A stretch of 14,213 nucleotides of DNA, from NCBI GenBank assembly GCA_910587255.1, contig CAJUKT010000006.1, positions 1 to 14,213 on the forward strand. Reading direction: 5' to 3'. Of this stretch, positions 6,892 through 13,688 are shown piece by piece (positions within the stretch are counted from its first letter, which is position 1; the number at the start of each line of letters is the position of its first letter). Source of the stretch: an uncultured Oscillospiraceae bacterium. GTDB taxonomy: Bacteria; Bacillota; Clostridia; Oscillospirales; Oscillospiraceae. Both the position numbers and the translations under genes were made by a program. Below the pieces are notes generated by a model. That model made no database searches. It was not told where the DNA came from and worked only from the letters and a program-made list of their open reading frames with translations.

Positions 6892-7636
6892 TGACGTCAC
6901 CCCCCAGCGCGGCCAGCACATCCAGGATTTCGTGGTAAAACACAGGCCGTCCCCGTTCTCCCCGGAGCAGCTCGTTGAACACCCGTCCATCCTTGAGGAA
7001 CAGCACCCGTTTGGCATAGCTGGCACTGTAGGCATCATGAGTGACCATGAGAATGGTAGCGCCCATATCCTGGTTCATGGTGGTCATGATCTCCAACAGG
7101 TTCTTGGATGCCTTAGAGTCCAGCGCCCCGGTGGGTTCATCGGCCAGGAGCAGGGATTGTCCTGCAACCATGGCCCGGGCGCAGGCGGTCCGCTGCTTCT
7201 GGCCCCCGGATACCTGATAGGGAAATTTCGCCAGGATGTCGGTGATGCCCAGTTTTCCAGCCACCTCTCGCACCCGGTTCTGTACCGTTCCGGGGTTCTG
7301 GTGATTCAGAGAGAGGGCCAGGCCTATGTTTTCCTCAATAGTCAGGGTATCCAGCAGATTGAAGTCCTGGAACACGAAGCCCAGACGTTCCCGGCGGAAC
7401 TTTGCCAACGCTTCTTCGGACAGATCGGCAATGCTCACGCCGTCCAGCAGGATACTCCCAGCGCTGATGGTGTCGATGGTGGAGATACAGTTGAGCAATG
7501 TAGTCTTACCCGAACCGGATGCTCCCATGATTGCCAGAAACTCCCCGGCCTCCACGTTGAAGTTCACCCGATCCAGCGCCTTGGTGACGTTGTTTTTGCT
7601 CCCATAATATTTTTCGATATTCTGTACTTGTAACAT
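6878..7636 (-). CDS. Bce-type ABC transporter ATP-binding protein
   Basis: This 252-residue protein starts at ATG 7636, with AAAGGAGG 9 bases upstream. All ATPase motifs are present: Walker A GASGSGKTT (38-46), Q-loop Q90 in FVFQDFNLLD, signature VSGGQKQR (142-149), Walker B LLLADEPTGALD (162-173) and H-loop His200 in MVTHD. The sequence belongs to the MacB/LolD-like group that pairs with FtsX-type permeases. The extended C-terminus (after LFLKDGRVFNELLRGE) is common in BceA-like proteins. It is translationally coupled to the permease by a 14-base overlap. With the permease and the adjacent two-component system it should form a flux-sensing resistance module against bacitracin, lantibiotics or other cell-wall peptides. 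The actual substrate cannot be read from the sequence. Confidence 0.95.
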   Translation of the reverse strand: MLQVQNIEKYYGSKNNVTKALDRVNFNVEAGEFLAIMGASGSGKTTLLNCISTIDTISAGSILLDGVSIADLSEEALAKFRRERLGFVFQDFNLLDTLTIEENIGLALSLNHQNPGTVQNRVREVAGKLGITDILAKFPYQVSGGQKQRTACARAMVAGQSLLLADEPTGALDSKASKNLLEIMTTMNQDMGATILMVTHDAYSASYAKRVLFLKDGRVFNELLRGERGRPVFYHEILDVLAALGGDVSDVI

Positions 7637-7699
7637 AGCGGTTTGCCTCCTTTGCTTGTGGCTCTATGGTACACCAAAAGCGAAGGCCGTTGTATCGAA

Positions 7700-7731
7700 A
7701 TTATATTGATTTCCCTTACAATTTTGTAAGG
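7700..7731 (-). promoter_or_regulatory. Promoter and probable response-regulator operator for the ABC genes
   Basis: Reading the minus strand, TATAAT lies at 7705-7700 with a poor -35 (TACAAA, 7728-7723) at 17-bp spacing. A palindrome CCTTACAA-TT-TTGTAAGG (7714-7731) overlaps that -35 and the last codons of the kinase gene. A weak -35 replaced by an operator is what an activator-dependent promoter looks like, so the neighbouring OmpR-type regulator is the natural candidate. The promoter would start transcription about 55-60 bases before the ATPase ATG. Confidence 0.65.
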
Positions 7732-8726
7732 TTCTCTTTCGCCGGAAAGATCAGGGTAACCGTGGTCCCTTTTCCTTCCTCAGAGGCAATCTCCAGCCCA
7801 AGCTCCAGGAAACCGGCCAGCTTTTTGCACAGATACAGGCCCATGCCGGTGGAGCCGCCCCGGTTGCGCCCGTTGCTGCCGGTGAAGCCCCGGTCAAACA
7901 CACGGGGCAGTTCATGGGCGGGGATTCCAATGCCATTATCATGAACAATGAGCTGTGTCTGTTTCCCCAGCGGCTTCGCGGAAAGTGTGATGACCGGCGC
8001 TGTCCCCCGGTAACGGGCGGCATTTTGGAGCAGCTGCCCCAGAATAAACACCGCCCACTTTTCATCGGTATAGACGGTACAATCCAATTCCTCCGTTGCC
8101 ACCTGAACGCCGCTTTGAATCAACAGAGATCGATGATTTTCAATCGCCTGGGCAGCAACTTTTCCCAAATCTATCTGTCTAAGCAGGCAGTCTTGTTCCG
8201 GGTTCTCCGCACGGGCGTAGAACAAGGCTCTCTCTATGTGGGCCTCGACTTGTGCCAATTCTGCGATCAGCTTCCGGCGGGTCTCCCCGTCCAAGTCCCG
8301 GCAGATGAGCCGGGCGGCGGTGATAGGAGTCTTGATTTCATGCACCCATTGTTCCACATACTCCCGGTACTCCCGCTGTTGAGCCTGTGCGTCGGACACC
8401 GCTCCGGTCATAGCCCGTCCCGCCCGGCGGGTCAGGTCAAAGAGCCGCCGTTCATAAAGATTTTTGGGAGGCGGGACGCATTCAACAAACAGATATTTCC
8501 GATACAATCCCTCCAAAATGGTTTCTAATTCCAGCAAGCGGGCACGTTGTTGAAAGAAATCGAACGCATTCACACTCGCGAAAATCATCAGAAGCGTGAG
8601 CAGCAAAACTAAAAGGATTCCTGATTGCGTTCCTGTGGCGAGAAGGAACAGTGCCGCCAATCCGGTGCAAATCAGTTGGAGGGCAATCCGGCCCAGCCGG
8701 TCAGATAAAAATTCTCGCAGGGTCAT
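7716..8726 (-). CDS. Intramembrane-sensing histidine kinase (BceS-like)
   Basis: This 336-residue protein starts at ATG 8726, overlapping the response-regulator stop by ATGA. Two membrane helices (about 13-32 and 36-54) are joined by only a few residues, so there is no extracellular sensor domain; this is the mark of intramembrane-sensing kinases. The H-box EYVEQWVHEIKTPITAARL places the phosphorylated His at 129. The N-box is QLLQNAARYRG (N235), the D-box VHDNGIGIP (D263) and the G-box GSTGMGLYL (291-299). Kinases of this kind are controlled by the partner ABC transporter, which reports antibiotic flux. The gene lies 79 bases before the ATPase gene. It ends in ENLTKL, and its stop codon falls inside the ABC promoter palindrome. 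Confidence 0.93.
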   Translation of the reverse strand: MTLREFLSDRLGRIALQLICTGLAALFLLATGTQSGILLVLLLTLLMIFASVNAFDFFQQRARLLELETILEGLYRKYLFVECVPPPKNLYERRLFDLTRRAGRAMTGAVSDAQAQQREYREYVEQWVHEIKTPITAARLICRDLDGETRRKLIAELAQVEAHIERALFYARAENPEQDCLLRQIDLGKVAAQAIENHRSLLIQSGVQVATEELDCTVYTDEKWAVFILGQLLQNAARYRGTAPVITLSAKPLGKQTQLIVHDNGIGIPAHELPRVFDRGFTGSNGRNRGGSTGMGLYLCKKLAGFLELGLEIASEEGKGTTVTLIFPAKENLTKL

Positions 8727-9391
8727 AGCTGATACCCCATTCCCCGCCGGGTCTTGATGGCGTCAGGCAAACCGATCTCCGCCAATTTTCCCCGCAGCCG
8801 GGTCATGTTGACGCTGAGGGTGTTGTCATCAATGTAAATCTGGTTGTCCCATAACGCATCAATCAGATCAGCACGAGAGACGATTTGCCCCGTGTGCGCC
8901 ATCAGGCAGGCTAAAATCTGAAGCTCGTTCCGGGTCAGCTCCGCAGTTTTTCCGTTGGCCGACACAACTCCCTTCGTCAGGCTCAGGCGCAGCCCTCCAG
9001 CCTCCAGTATGTCAGCCGGTTCCGGCTCACCGAAACTCCGGCGCAGAACAGCCTTGATGCGGGCCAGCAGAACAGGGACGCTATATGGCTTGGTGATGTA
9101 ATCATCTCCGCCCAGGCTCAGCGCCCGCACCTCGTCCGTACTGGCATCCCGGCTGGTGACAAAAATCACAGGCGCTGAAACGGCTTTCCGCAACGCGGCA
9201 CACAAGGAAAAGCCGTCCCGCCCCGGCAGTCCAATATCCAAGAGAATCAAATCCGGGCGCTCCAAGACCGCCTGCCCCGGTATATCTGTAAAATTTGTAA
9301 CCACCAGAGGCATATATCCTTCGTTTTCCAGAAGCAGAGCCAATTCCTCCTGGATAGCGGTATCGTCCTCTATAACCATTATTTTTTGCAT
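8723..9391 (-). CDS. OmpR/PhoB-type response regulator (BceR-like)
   Basis: This 222-residue protein has an N-terminal receiver domain: the acidic pair at D9/D10, phosphoacceptor D52 in LILLDIGLPG, T79/S80 in FVTS, and K101 in YITKPYS. The C-terminal winged-helix DNA-binding domain (about 125-222) includes LTRNELQILACLM, SRADLIDALWDN, the DDNTLSVNMTRLRGKL recognition-helix region, and the final TRRGMGYQL hairpin. It is the first gene of the minus-strand module and overlaps the kinase gene by 4 bases. It should activate the promoter in front of the ABC genes and possibly its own. The ribosome binding site is weak (a GGTAAT stretch near the ATG), and no better start is available without losing the first beta strand. 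Confidence 0.94.
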   Translation of the reverse strand: MQKIMVIEDDTAIQEELALLLENEGYMPLVVTNFTDIPGQAVLERPDLILLDIGLPGRDGFSLCAALRKAVSAPVIFVTSRDASTDEVRALSLGGDDYITKPYSVPVLLARIKAVLRRSFGEPEPADILEAGGLRLSLTKGVVSANGKTAELTRNELQILACLMAHTGQIVSRADLIDALWDNQIYIDDNTLSVNMTRLRGKLAEIGLPDAIKTRRGMGYQL

Positions 9392-9420
9392 ATTACCATT
9401 ACCGCCCTGTCGTTTTCCCT

Positions 9421-9450
9421 ATACTAACACGAACGGAACGCACTTGTCCA
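9421..9450 (-). promoter_or_regulatory. Candidate promoter of the two-component system genes
   Basis: On the minus strand, TGGACA (9450-9445) and TAGTAT (9426-9421) are 18 bases apart. Transcription would start near 9414, about 20 bases before the regulator ATG at 9391. Confidence 0.5.
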
Positions 9451-9608
9451 GAAGTATCTGCCCTCATGAAAATCAAAAAATCTCACATTCCCCCTTGACA
9501 ACAGCTTTAGAATGACAGCGATACGGTGCAGTGAGGCCTCACGCACTTGCTGTGCCATTTTACCAGTGGACGGGCGTGTGAGCAATTCGATTTTGTTTAT
9601 TTTGACAA

Positions 9609-9672
9609 GACTTATTCTGCCCGCAAGCCGGGATGAAACACAGGCATAATTCAAAACACAGCGGAATAAGTC
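9609..9672. repeat. Spaced inverted repeat in a 350-base gene-free stretch
   Basis: GACTTATTCTGC (9609-9620) and GCGGAATAAGTC (9661-9672) pair over 12 positions with one wobble, with 40 bases between them. The stretch 9392-9743 has no convincing gene. Besides this repeat it holds the regulator promoter (9421-9450), a 12-bp palindrome GTGAGGCCTCAC (9531-9542) and the terminator at 9694-9722. The repeat could be a hairpin in read-through RNA or a worn mobile-element footprint. Confidence 0.4.
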
Positions 9673-9693
9673 ACTTGATTTATTCCTAAATGC

Positions 9694-9722
9694 AAAAAGC
9701 GGAGAACGCCCCAGCGCTCTCC
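9694..9722 (-). terminator. Terminator of the LysR/membrane-protein gene set
   Basis: On the minus strand the stem GGAGA-g-CGC / GCG-t-TCTCC (9722-9714 with 9709-9701) has a 4-base loop and one mismatch. The run TTTTT (9698-9694) follows two bases later. It lies about 20 bases after the stop codon at 9744. Confidence 0.75.
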
Positions 9723-9743
9723 ACTTAATTTGTATCAAACAAG

Positions 9744-10418
9744 CTATTCGATTTCTATGCCATCCTCCGGCGGCTTGGCTTCGTTGGCTGCCATCGCATA
9801 TTCCAAATGGTTTTCCATCAGACCAATCAGAAACATCAGCGCCCCGCCCCCGGCAAAACCGGCGGCACAAAGCAGGTCGCTTATCGTCCCCGTCTCAAGA
9901 TGGAGAATAAAGCACGCCAGAGCCCCGGCTCCGGCCAGCCACATGCACAGCGCCGTCAGCGTGGACGCCCGGATCAGCGGCTTGTGCAGACTGTTGTATT
10001 CGCCTATCGTCAGCTTTCCTGTGGCGGGAAGGTAGAACACCAGGACATATGCGCACCACAGCAGCATCGGAACCGCCAACGCCTGGAACAGGTTAACATA
10101 GGGAGCGGTATTGCATGGAACGGTCCTTGTGGCGCAGAACAGAAACAGCGCCGTACCGCCCAAAAAGAAGATGACGTAAAACATCCGCAAAGTGAGCCGG
10201 CGGTGCGGCGCCAGTTCCGGCTCATAGTATTTTCCGGTGTAGACACGCTCGATCACGGTCCGGCCCCGCTCGTCAACCCGTTTAACTTCCGTGTAGCCTT
10301 CAAAATGACGGTGATAAGCCTGGCGGTGAAAGGAAGCTGTCTCAGGCGTACCCCCAGTGTATTGGAGTTCTTTCCGTTTGGCCCGCTCGGCCATCCGATG
10401 TTTCCAGCTATCCAGCAC
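9744..10418 (-). CDS. Four-helix membrane protein of unknown function
   Basis: This 224-residue protein starts at GTG 10418, with GGAGG 9 bases upstream (10432-10428); it overlaps the preceding gene by 11 bases, so the two are translationally coupled. The N-terminal about 75 residues are basic and soluble (including RTVIERVYTGKYYEPELAP). Four hydrophobic helices follow, at about 78-97, 108-131, 150-172 and 180-200. The short tail (NEAKPPEDGIEIE) is acidic. I do not recognise a family. The order LysR gene, PH-like gene, this gene, then terminator suggests one transcript. A membrane complex with the PH-like partner is possible but unproven. Confidence 0.8.
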   Translation of the reverse strand: MLDSWKHRMAERAKRKELQYTGGTPETASFHRQAYHRHFEGYTEVKRVDERGRTVIERVYTGKYYEPELAPHRRLTLRMFYVIFFLGGTALFLFCATRTVPCNTAPYVNLFQALAVPMLLWCAYVLVFYLPATGKLTIGEYNSLHKPLIRASTLTALCMWLAGAGALACFILHLETGTISDLLCAAGFAGGGALMFLIGLMENHLEYAMAANEAKPPEDGIEIE

Positions 10419-10881
10419 CGGCTTTCACCTCCAAGCCTTTGCTCTCCAACAGCTCTGCAAACGCCTTATAAAGATGGGCTGTGGCGTCCGCATCCTGGTA
10501 ATTGAAAACCACGAAACCCTTTGCCGTATCCAAAACGATGTACTCCGGCAGCTCCGCGCAGGCACACAGTGTATATTGGTCAAATTCCTCGTTCCGCCAT
10601 GCCCCGAATCGAAATGCCGGACTGTCCAGGCCGCCCTCGCACCTCCCCGGTTCCAAGTCTGAACGCAGGGAGATAGATCGAATCGACATGTAGTCTACCG
10701 TAACCGGGGCCGATGCCCCTTTGGGTCCGAATATCGTCAGCTGTGTTTGCCCGAAGTCAAACTCTACGCCATCTGTCCGGCGCTGTGCGGTAAAGATGGT
10801 AAACAGAACGATTACCGCCAGCGCCGCAATGATCTCACGCCGACGGACGCTCCAAATACTTTGGTTTTTTTCTGCCGGCAT
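10408..10881 (-). CDS. Single-pass membrane protein with PH-like domain
   Basis: This 157-residue protein has a charged N-terminus (KNQSIWSVRRRE) and one membrane helix at about 17-31, followed by a soluble domain. The soluble part (about 38-150) alternates short beta strands and ends in an amphipathic helix (DADATAHLYKAFAELLESKGL). Motifs such as VDYMSIRSISLRSDLEPG and EYIVLDTAKGFVVFNYQDADAT match the bacterial PH-like (YcxB/DUF304-type) pattern, in which a strand-rich sandwich ends in a helix. Orientation is probably N-in with the domain outside, but this is not certain. It starts 33 bases after the LysR stop and overlaps the next gene by 11 bases. No enzymatic motif was seen. Confidence 0.8.
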   Translation of the reverse strand: MPAEKNQSIWSVRRREIIAALAVIVLFTIFTAQRRTDGVEFDFGQTQLTIFGPKGASAPVTVDYMSIRSISLRSDLEPGRCEGGLDSPAFRFGAWRNEEFDQYTLCACAELPEYIVLDTAKGFVVFNYQDADATAHLYKAFAELLESKGLEVKAGAG

Positions 10882-10914
10882 TGCCCTCGCCCCTGCCTTA
10901 AAACTGATAGCCCT

Positions 10915-11778
10915 TCAGGAAATCCAGAAATGCCCTGCCCGGATCGGTAAGATGGTTTTTTTGTAGGCAATGTTAATGTGGGCGGCCACCTTCGGTTCCA
11001 GCGGGACACACACCACCGCATCGGCGAAAGCGGCCAGCTCGGTGGGGTTGCTGAACATCAGCCCCACCGCCAGACCGTGGGTGATGTAATTCATCACCTG
11101 CGGACCTGTGCCCTGGTAGATGATGCTGGGCTGGAAACCCGCCTCTCCGCAGGCACGAAGGCCCAGTCTGTGGGACAGGCTCCCATCGGCACCCATGATA
11201 AACGAGTCCCCGCGCAAGTCTTCCAAAGATACGGCGGCACGCCCCGCCAGGGGATGGGTTTTGGGCAGGAATACAAAGAGCAAATCCTCGCACAGCGGCA
11301 CACGGCTCAGTCCATCCTCTGGGGGCGCTTCTTCCTCCCGAACGATGACAAAGTGGAACATATCTCGCTGGAGCATGGACAGCAGCTCGTCCGACTCGCC
11401 GGTGGTGATTTGGATGCGGGTGGCTGGGTAAATCTCTCTAAAGTCCATGGTCAGTTTGCCCAGGTCAATCACGTCCCAGTGGTTGATGCAGCCCACCGCC
11501 AAACTGTTCTTCAGCCGCTCCTTGTATTCCTCCACCTCGCCGGTGTAGGCCTGGAACAGCTCCGCCATCTTCCGGGCATAGGGAATGGTGCGCACACCCA
11601 GTTCGGTGAGTTCTACCTTACGGGTAGTGCGTTTGAACAGGGGCGCTCCCAACTCCTTCTCCATCTCCCGGATGTGCTTGGACAGCGTGGCCTGGGAAAT
11701 ATAGAGATCGCTGGCGGCAGCGAGAAAGTTCAGCGTTTCCGCTAAAACTAAAAACTCCTGCAACATTTGAACCTGCAT
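10915..11778 (-). CDS. LysR-family transcriptional regulator
   Basis: This 287-residue protein starts at ATG 11778, 8 bases after GGGAGGG (11793-11787); a TTG one codon upstream is less well placed. The N-terminal winged helix-turn-helix (about 2-62) contains FLVLAETLNFLAAASDLYISQATLSKHIREMEKELGAPLFKRTTRKVELTELG, a textbook LysR signature. The remainder is the two-lobed ligand-binding domain, with VGCINHWDVIDL beginning the first lobe. It is followed by the PH-like and four-helix membrane proteins on the same strand. Upstream, on the same strand, lies the MATE pump gene, with a 16-bp palindrome between them. Its effector is not predictable. Candidate targets are its own promoter, the downstream genes or the MATE gene. 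Confidence 0.94.
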   Translation of the reverse strand: MQVQMLQEFLVLAETLNFLAAASDLYISQATLSKHIREMEKELGAPLFKRTTRKVELTELGVRTIPYARKMAELFQAYTGEVEEYKERLKNSLAVGCINHWDVIDLGKLTMDFREIYPATRIQITTGESDELLSMLQRDMFHFVIVREEEAPPEDGLSRVPLCEDLLFVFLPKTHPLAGRAAVSLEDLRGDSFIMGADGSLSHRLGLRACGEAGFQPSIIYQGTGPQVMNYITHGLAVGLMFSNPTELAAFADAVVCVPLEPKVAAHINIAYKKTILPIRAGHFWIS

Positions 11779-11810
11779 CAACGCATCCCTCCCGAAAAGT
11801 TGTGGCGGCA

Positions 11811-11849
11811 GTTTATGGGAATAAATCTAAATAATTTATTCTCATAAAC
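11811..11849. promoter_or_regulatory. AT-rich 16-bp inverted repeat between the LysR and MATE genes
   Basis: Arms 11811-11826 and 11834-11849 are complementary at all 16 positions except one wobble, with a 7-base spacer. It lies 33-71 bases before the LysR ATG, where a LysR autoregulatory operator is expected, and 58 bases after the MATE stop. It could also act as a weak terminator for the MATE gene, although the stem is AT-rich and lacks a clear T-run. Confidence 0.55.
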
Positions 11850-11906
11850 TATATCAAAGAAGCCGGCCTTTGTCAACATCAACAGGGAAAGGAGAAATAC
11901 AGAACT

Positions 11907-13322
11907 CTATTTTGGCAACTTAGCCGGATTTCTCGCTTCCAGCTTCCGATAGGTGTACACGATCACAGCCACGCAGATGACGAAGGTGAGTATATCGGCC
12001 ACTGGGAAGGAGTATAGCACCCCGCTCAAACCGAAAGCCTGGGGGAGCAGGATGGGCAGGCCCACACCGAACACGATCTCACGCACCAGGGACAGGCCGG
12101 TGGAGGCCGCTGCCTTGCCCAGGGCCTGGAGGTAGATAAAGGAGCCCTTGTTCACCGTGGCCAGGGGCATCATACACAGATAGACCCGGAAGCAGCGAAT
12201 GGCGAAGTCGGTGTAGTAGGCGCTCTCGTTGGCAGCCCCGAAAATACCGATGAGCTGCCGGGGAAAGAACTCCACAATGACCAGGGCAGTCGCGCCCACG
12301 ATGGCCTCCGCCGCCAGCAGACGGGTAAACAGCTGGCGGGCCCGGTCTCCCCGCCCTGCGCCGATGTTGTAACCCACCACCGGGATGCACCCGGCCGCCA
12401 GTCCTACGGAGATTGAGATAACGATTTGGAAAAATTTCATGACAATTCCCAGCACCGCCAGAGGGATGTGGGAAAATTCAGCCTGTCCGAATACCGGGTC
12501 CAACGCCCCGTACTTAGTGCACATATTCTGAACCGCGGCCATGGAGATCACCAGAGAGAACTGGGATAAGAAGCTACATATCCCCAGAGGGAGATACTGG
12601 GCAGCGATAGGGCCGTACAAACGAAAGCTGGAACACTCTATGGATACGGCCTTCATGCGCCGCAGGTACCAGACCGCCAGTGCGGCGGTGAGCACCTGGC
12701 CCGCCACGGTGGCCACCGCCGCGCCCATCATGCCCCATTTAAAGCAGTAGATAAAAATAGGATCCAAGATGACGTTGACCACCGCCCCGGCCACTGTAGA
12801 CACCATGGCGAATTTTGGGCTGCCATCGGAGCGGATGATGGGATTCATGGCCTGACCGAACATATAAAAAGGGATGCCCAGGGCAATATAGAAGAAATAC
12901 TCTTTGGCGTGGCGGAAAGTCTCCTCATTCACCCGCCCGCCGAACAAGGTGAGAATAGGCTCCCGCAAGGCCAGGTAAATGGCGGTTAGACCCAGGCTCA
13001 CGATGACGCACAGCAATATCGCGCTGCCAATACTCTTGTGGGCGTCGTCCTTGCGCCCCGCCCCCAGGCTGATGCTGACAAACGTGCAGCAGCCGTCCCC
13101 AATCAAGGTTGCAATGGCCAGGGCCACCACTGTTATGGGGAATACGGCGGTGTTGGCTGCGTTTCCATAGGAGCCCAAGTAGTCCGCGTTGGCGATGAAG
13201 ATTTGATCCACGATATTGTACAGCGCCGCTACCAGCAACGAGATTACGCAAGGAACGGCATATTTGCGCATCAAAACACCGATTTTCTCTGTCTCCAAAA
13301 ACGAATTTGCTTTTTCCCCCAT
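11907..13322 (-). CDS. MATE-family multidrug efflux transporter (MepA/NorM-like)
   Basis: The product is 471 residues when started at ATG 13322 (MGEKANSFLETEKIGVLMRKYAVPCVISLL), 5 bases after GGAGG (13332-13328). A longer open frame from 13373 would add a poorly supported extension through the ribosome binding site. About twelve membrane helices are visible in two similar halves. Family motifs include AALYNIVDQIFIANADYLGSYGNAANTAVFP near the N-terminus, GDGCCTFVSISLGAGRKDDAHKSIG, and AAGCIPVVGYNIGAGRGDRARQLFTR at the start of the second half. MATE pumps exchange cationic drugs or metabolites for Na+ or H+ across the cytoplasmic membrane. A canonical-looking promoter and a leader hairpin lie upstream; the LysR gene is next downstream. 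Confidence 0.94.
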   Translation of the reverse strand: MGEKANSFLETEKIGVLMRKYAVPCVISLLVAALYNIVDQIFIANADYLGSYGNAANTAVFPITVVALAIATLIGDGCCTFVSISLGAGRKDDAHKSIGSAILLCVIVSLGLTAIYLALREPILTLFGGRVNEETFRHAKEYFFYIALGIPFYMFGQAMNPIIRSDGSPKFAMVSTVAGAVVNVILDPIFIYCFKWGMMGAAVATVAGQVLTAALAVWYLRRMKAVSIECSSFRLYGPIAAQYLPLGICSFLSQFSLVISMAAVQNMCTKYGALDPVFGQAEFSHIPLAVLGIVMKFFQIVISISVGLAAGCIPVVGYNIGAGRGDRARQLFTRLLAAEAIVGATALVIVEFFPRQLIGIFGAANESAYYTDFAIRCFRVYLCMMPLATVNKGSFIYLQALGKAAASTGLSLVREIVFGVGLPILLPQAFGLSGVLYSFPVADILTFVICVAVIVYTYRKLEARNPAKLPK

Positions 13323-13370
13323 AGCTGCCTCCATCCTTTCAATGTGTGGCGGTATTCCCGCAAAATAAAA

Positions 13371-13419
13371 CAATGAGCAACTGAAACAATCGGCTTTACG
13401 CTGTTTCAGCTACTCATTG
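13371..13419 (-). promoter_or_regulatory. Leader hairpin of the MATE gene, possible attenuator
   Basis: CAATGAG (13371-13377) pairs with CTCATTG (13413-13419) and CTGAAACA (13381-13388) with TGTTTCAG (13402-13409), separated by a 3x3 internal loop, with a 13-base loop on top. On the minus strand it is followed by TTTTATTTTG, terminator-like, about 50 bases before the MATE ATG. The plus-strand side is also T-rich. The predicted transcript begins almost exactly at the base of this stem, so it would fold first. Confidence 0.7.
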
Positions 13420-13426
13420 CCCTTTC

Positions 13427-13455
13427 TTTTTACCACAACTTCAAGGATTTGTCAA
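13427..13455 (-). promoter_or_regulatory. Promoter of the MATE gene
   Basis: On the minus strand, a perfect TTGACA (13455-13450) and TAAAAA (13432-13427) are 17 bases apart. The start site would fall near 13420, at the first base of the leader hairpin. The stretch 13456-13550 between the two divergent promoters holds no recognisable gene. Confidence 0.6.
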
Positions 13456-13550
13456 AGGCGGAAATGCACAAGTTCCTATTTTTTTACTGTGCTGTGCCTG
13501 TGCTGATTTCCGATTTTCGGTTCTCAGGCGGCAAATGATACGGCTCCTTC

Positions 13551-13579
13551 TTGACAAATCCAGACTGAGTTAGTATTAT
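13551..13579 (+). promoter_or_regulatory. Promoter of the interrupted ABC exporter gene
   Basis: TTGACA (13551-13556) and TATTAT (13574-13579) are exactly 17 bases apart. The -10 is the six-base centre of a TTAG-N6-CTAA palindrome, so a bound protein would block RNA polymerase. Confidence 0.75.
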
Positions 13580-13660
13580 CTAACCAATGATTAGCCGCCG
13601 CTAACTGTTTGCCCTGTCCGCAGGGTTTTTATTTGGTCCGGCGGGTTAGCGGTGGCTAAT
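13569..13660. promoter_or_regulatory. Three TTAG-N6-CTAA operator-like boxes in the ABC gene leader
   Basis: Box 1 is 13570-13583 (centre TATTAT, the -10), box 2 is 13591-13604 (centre CCGCCG) and box 3 is 13646-13659 (centre CGGTGG). Centres of boxes 1 and 2 are 21 bp apart, two helical turns. Boxes 2 and 3 are also complementary to each other over 16 positions (13590-13605 with 13645-13660, one wobble), so the RNA can form a long stem enclosing the terminator hairpin. The half-sites resemble those of DtxR/IdeR-type iron regulators; that link is a guess. Confidence 0.6.
13612..13634 (+). terminator. Short terminator-like hairpin in the ABC gene leader
   Basis: CCCTG (13612-13616) pairs with CAGGG (13621-13625) around TCCG, followed by TTTTTATTT. 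It lies between operator boxes 2 and 3, about 55 bases before the start codon, so it would act as an attenuator. The stem is only 5-6 bp, which makes it weak. Confidence 0.5.
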
Positions 13661-13688
13661 ACCTGTGATACGAAAGGATGGAACGCCC

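Noticed and set aside
6857..7633. 258-residue plus-strand open frame opposite the ABC ATPase gene
   Set aside because: It mirrors the ATPase gene almost exactly, and all ATPase motifs are on the minus strand.
9424..9870. 148-residue minus-strand open frame covering part of the gene-free stretch
   Set aside because: It overlaps the C-terminal part of the four-helix protein gene in another frame, crosses its terminator and resembles no known family.
10978..11745. 255-residue plus-strand open frame opposite the LysR gene
   Set aside because: It is the complement of a clear LysR regulator and has no independent start signals or motifs.
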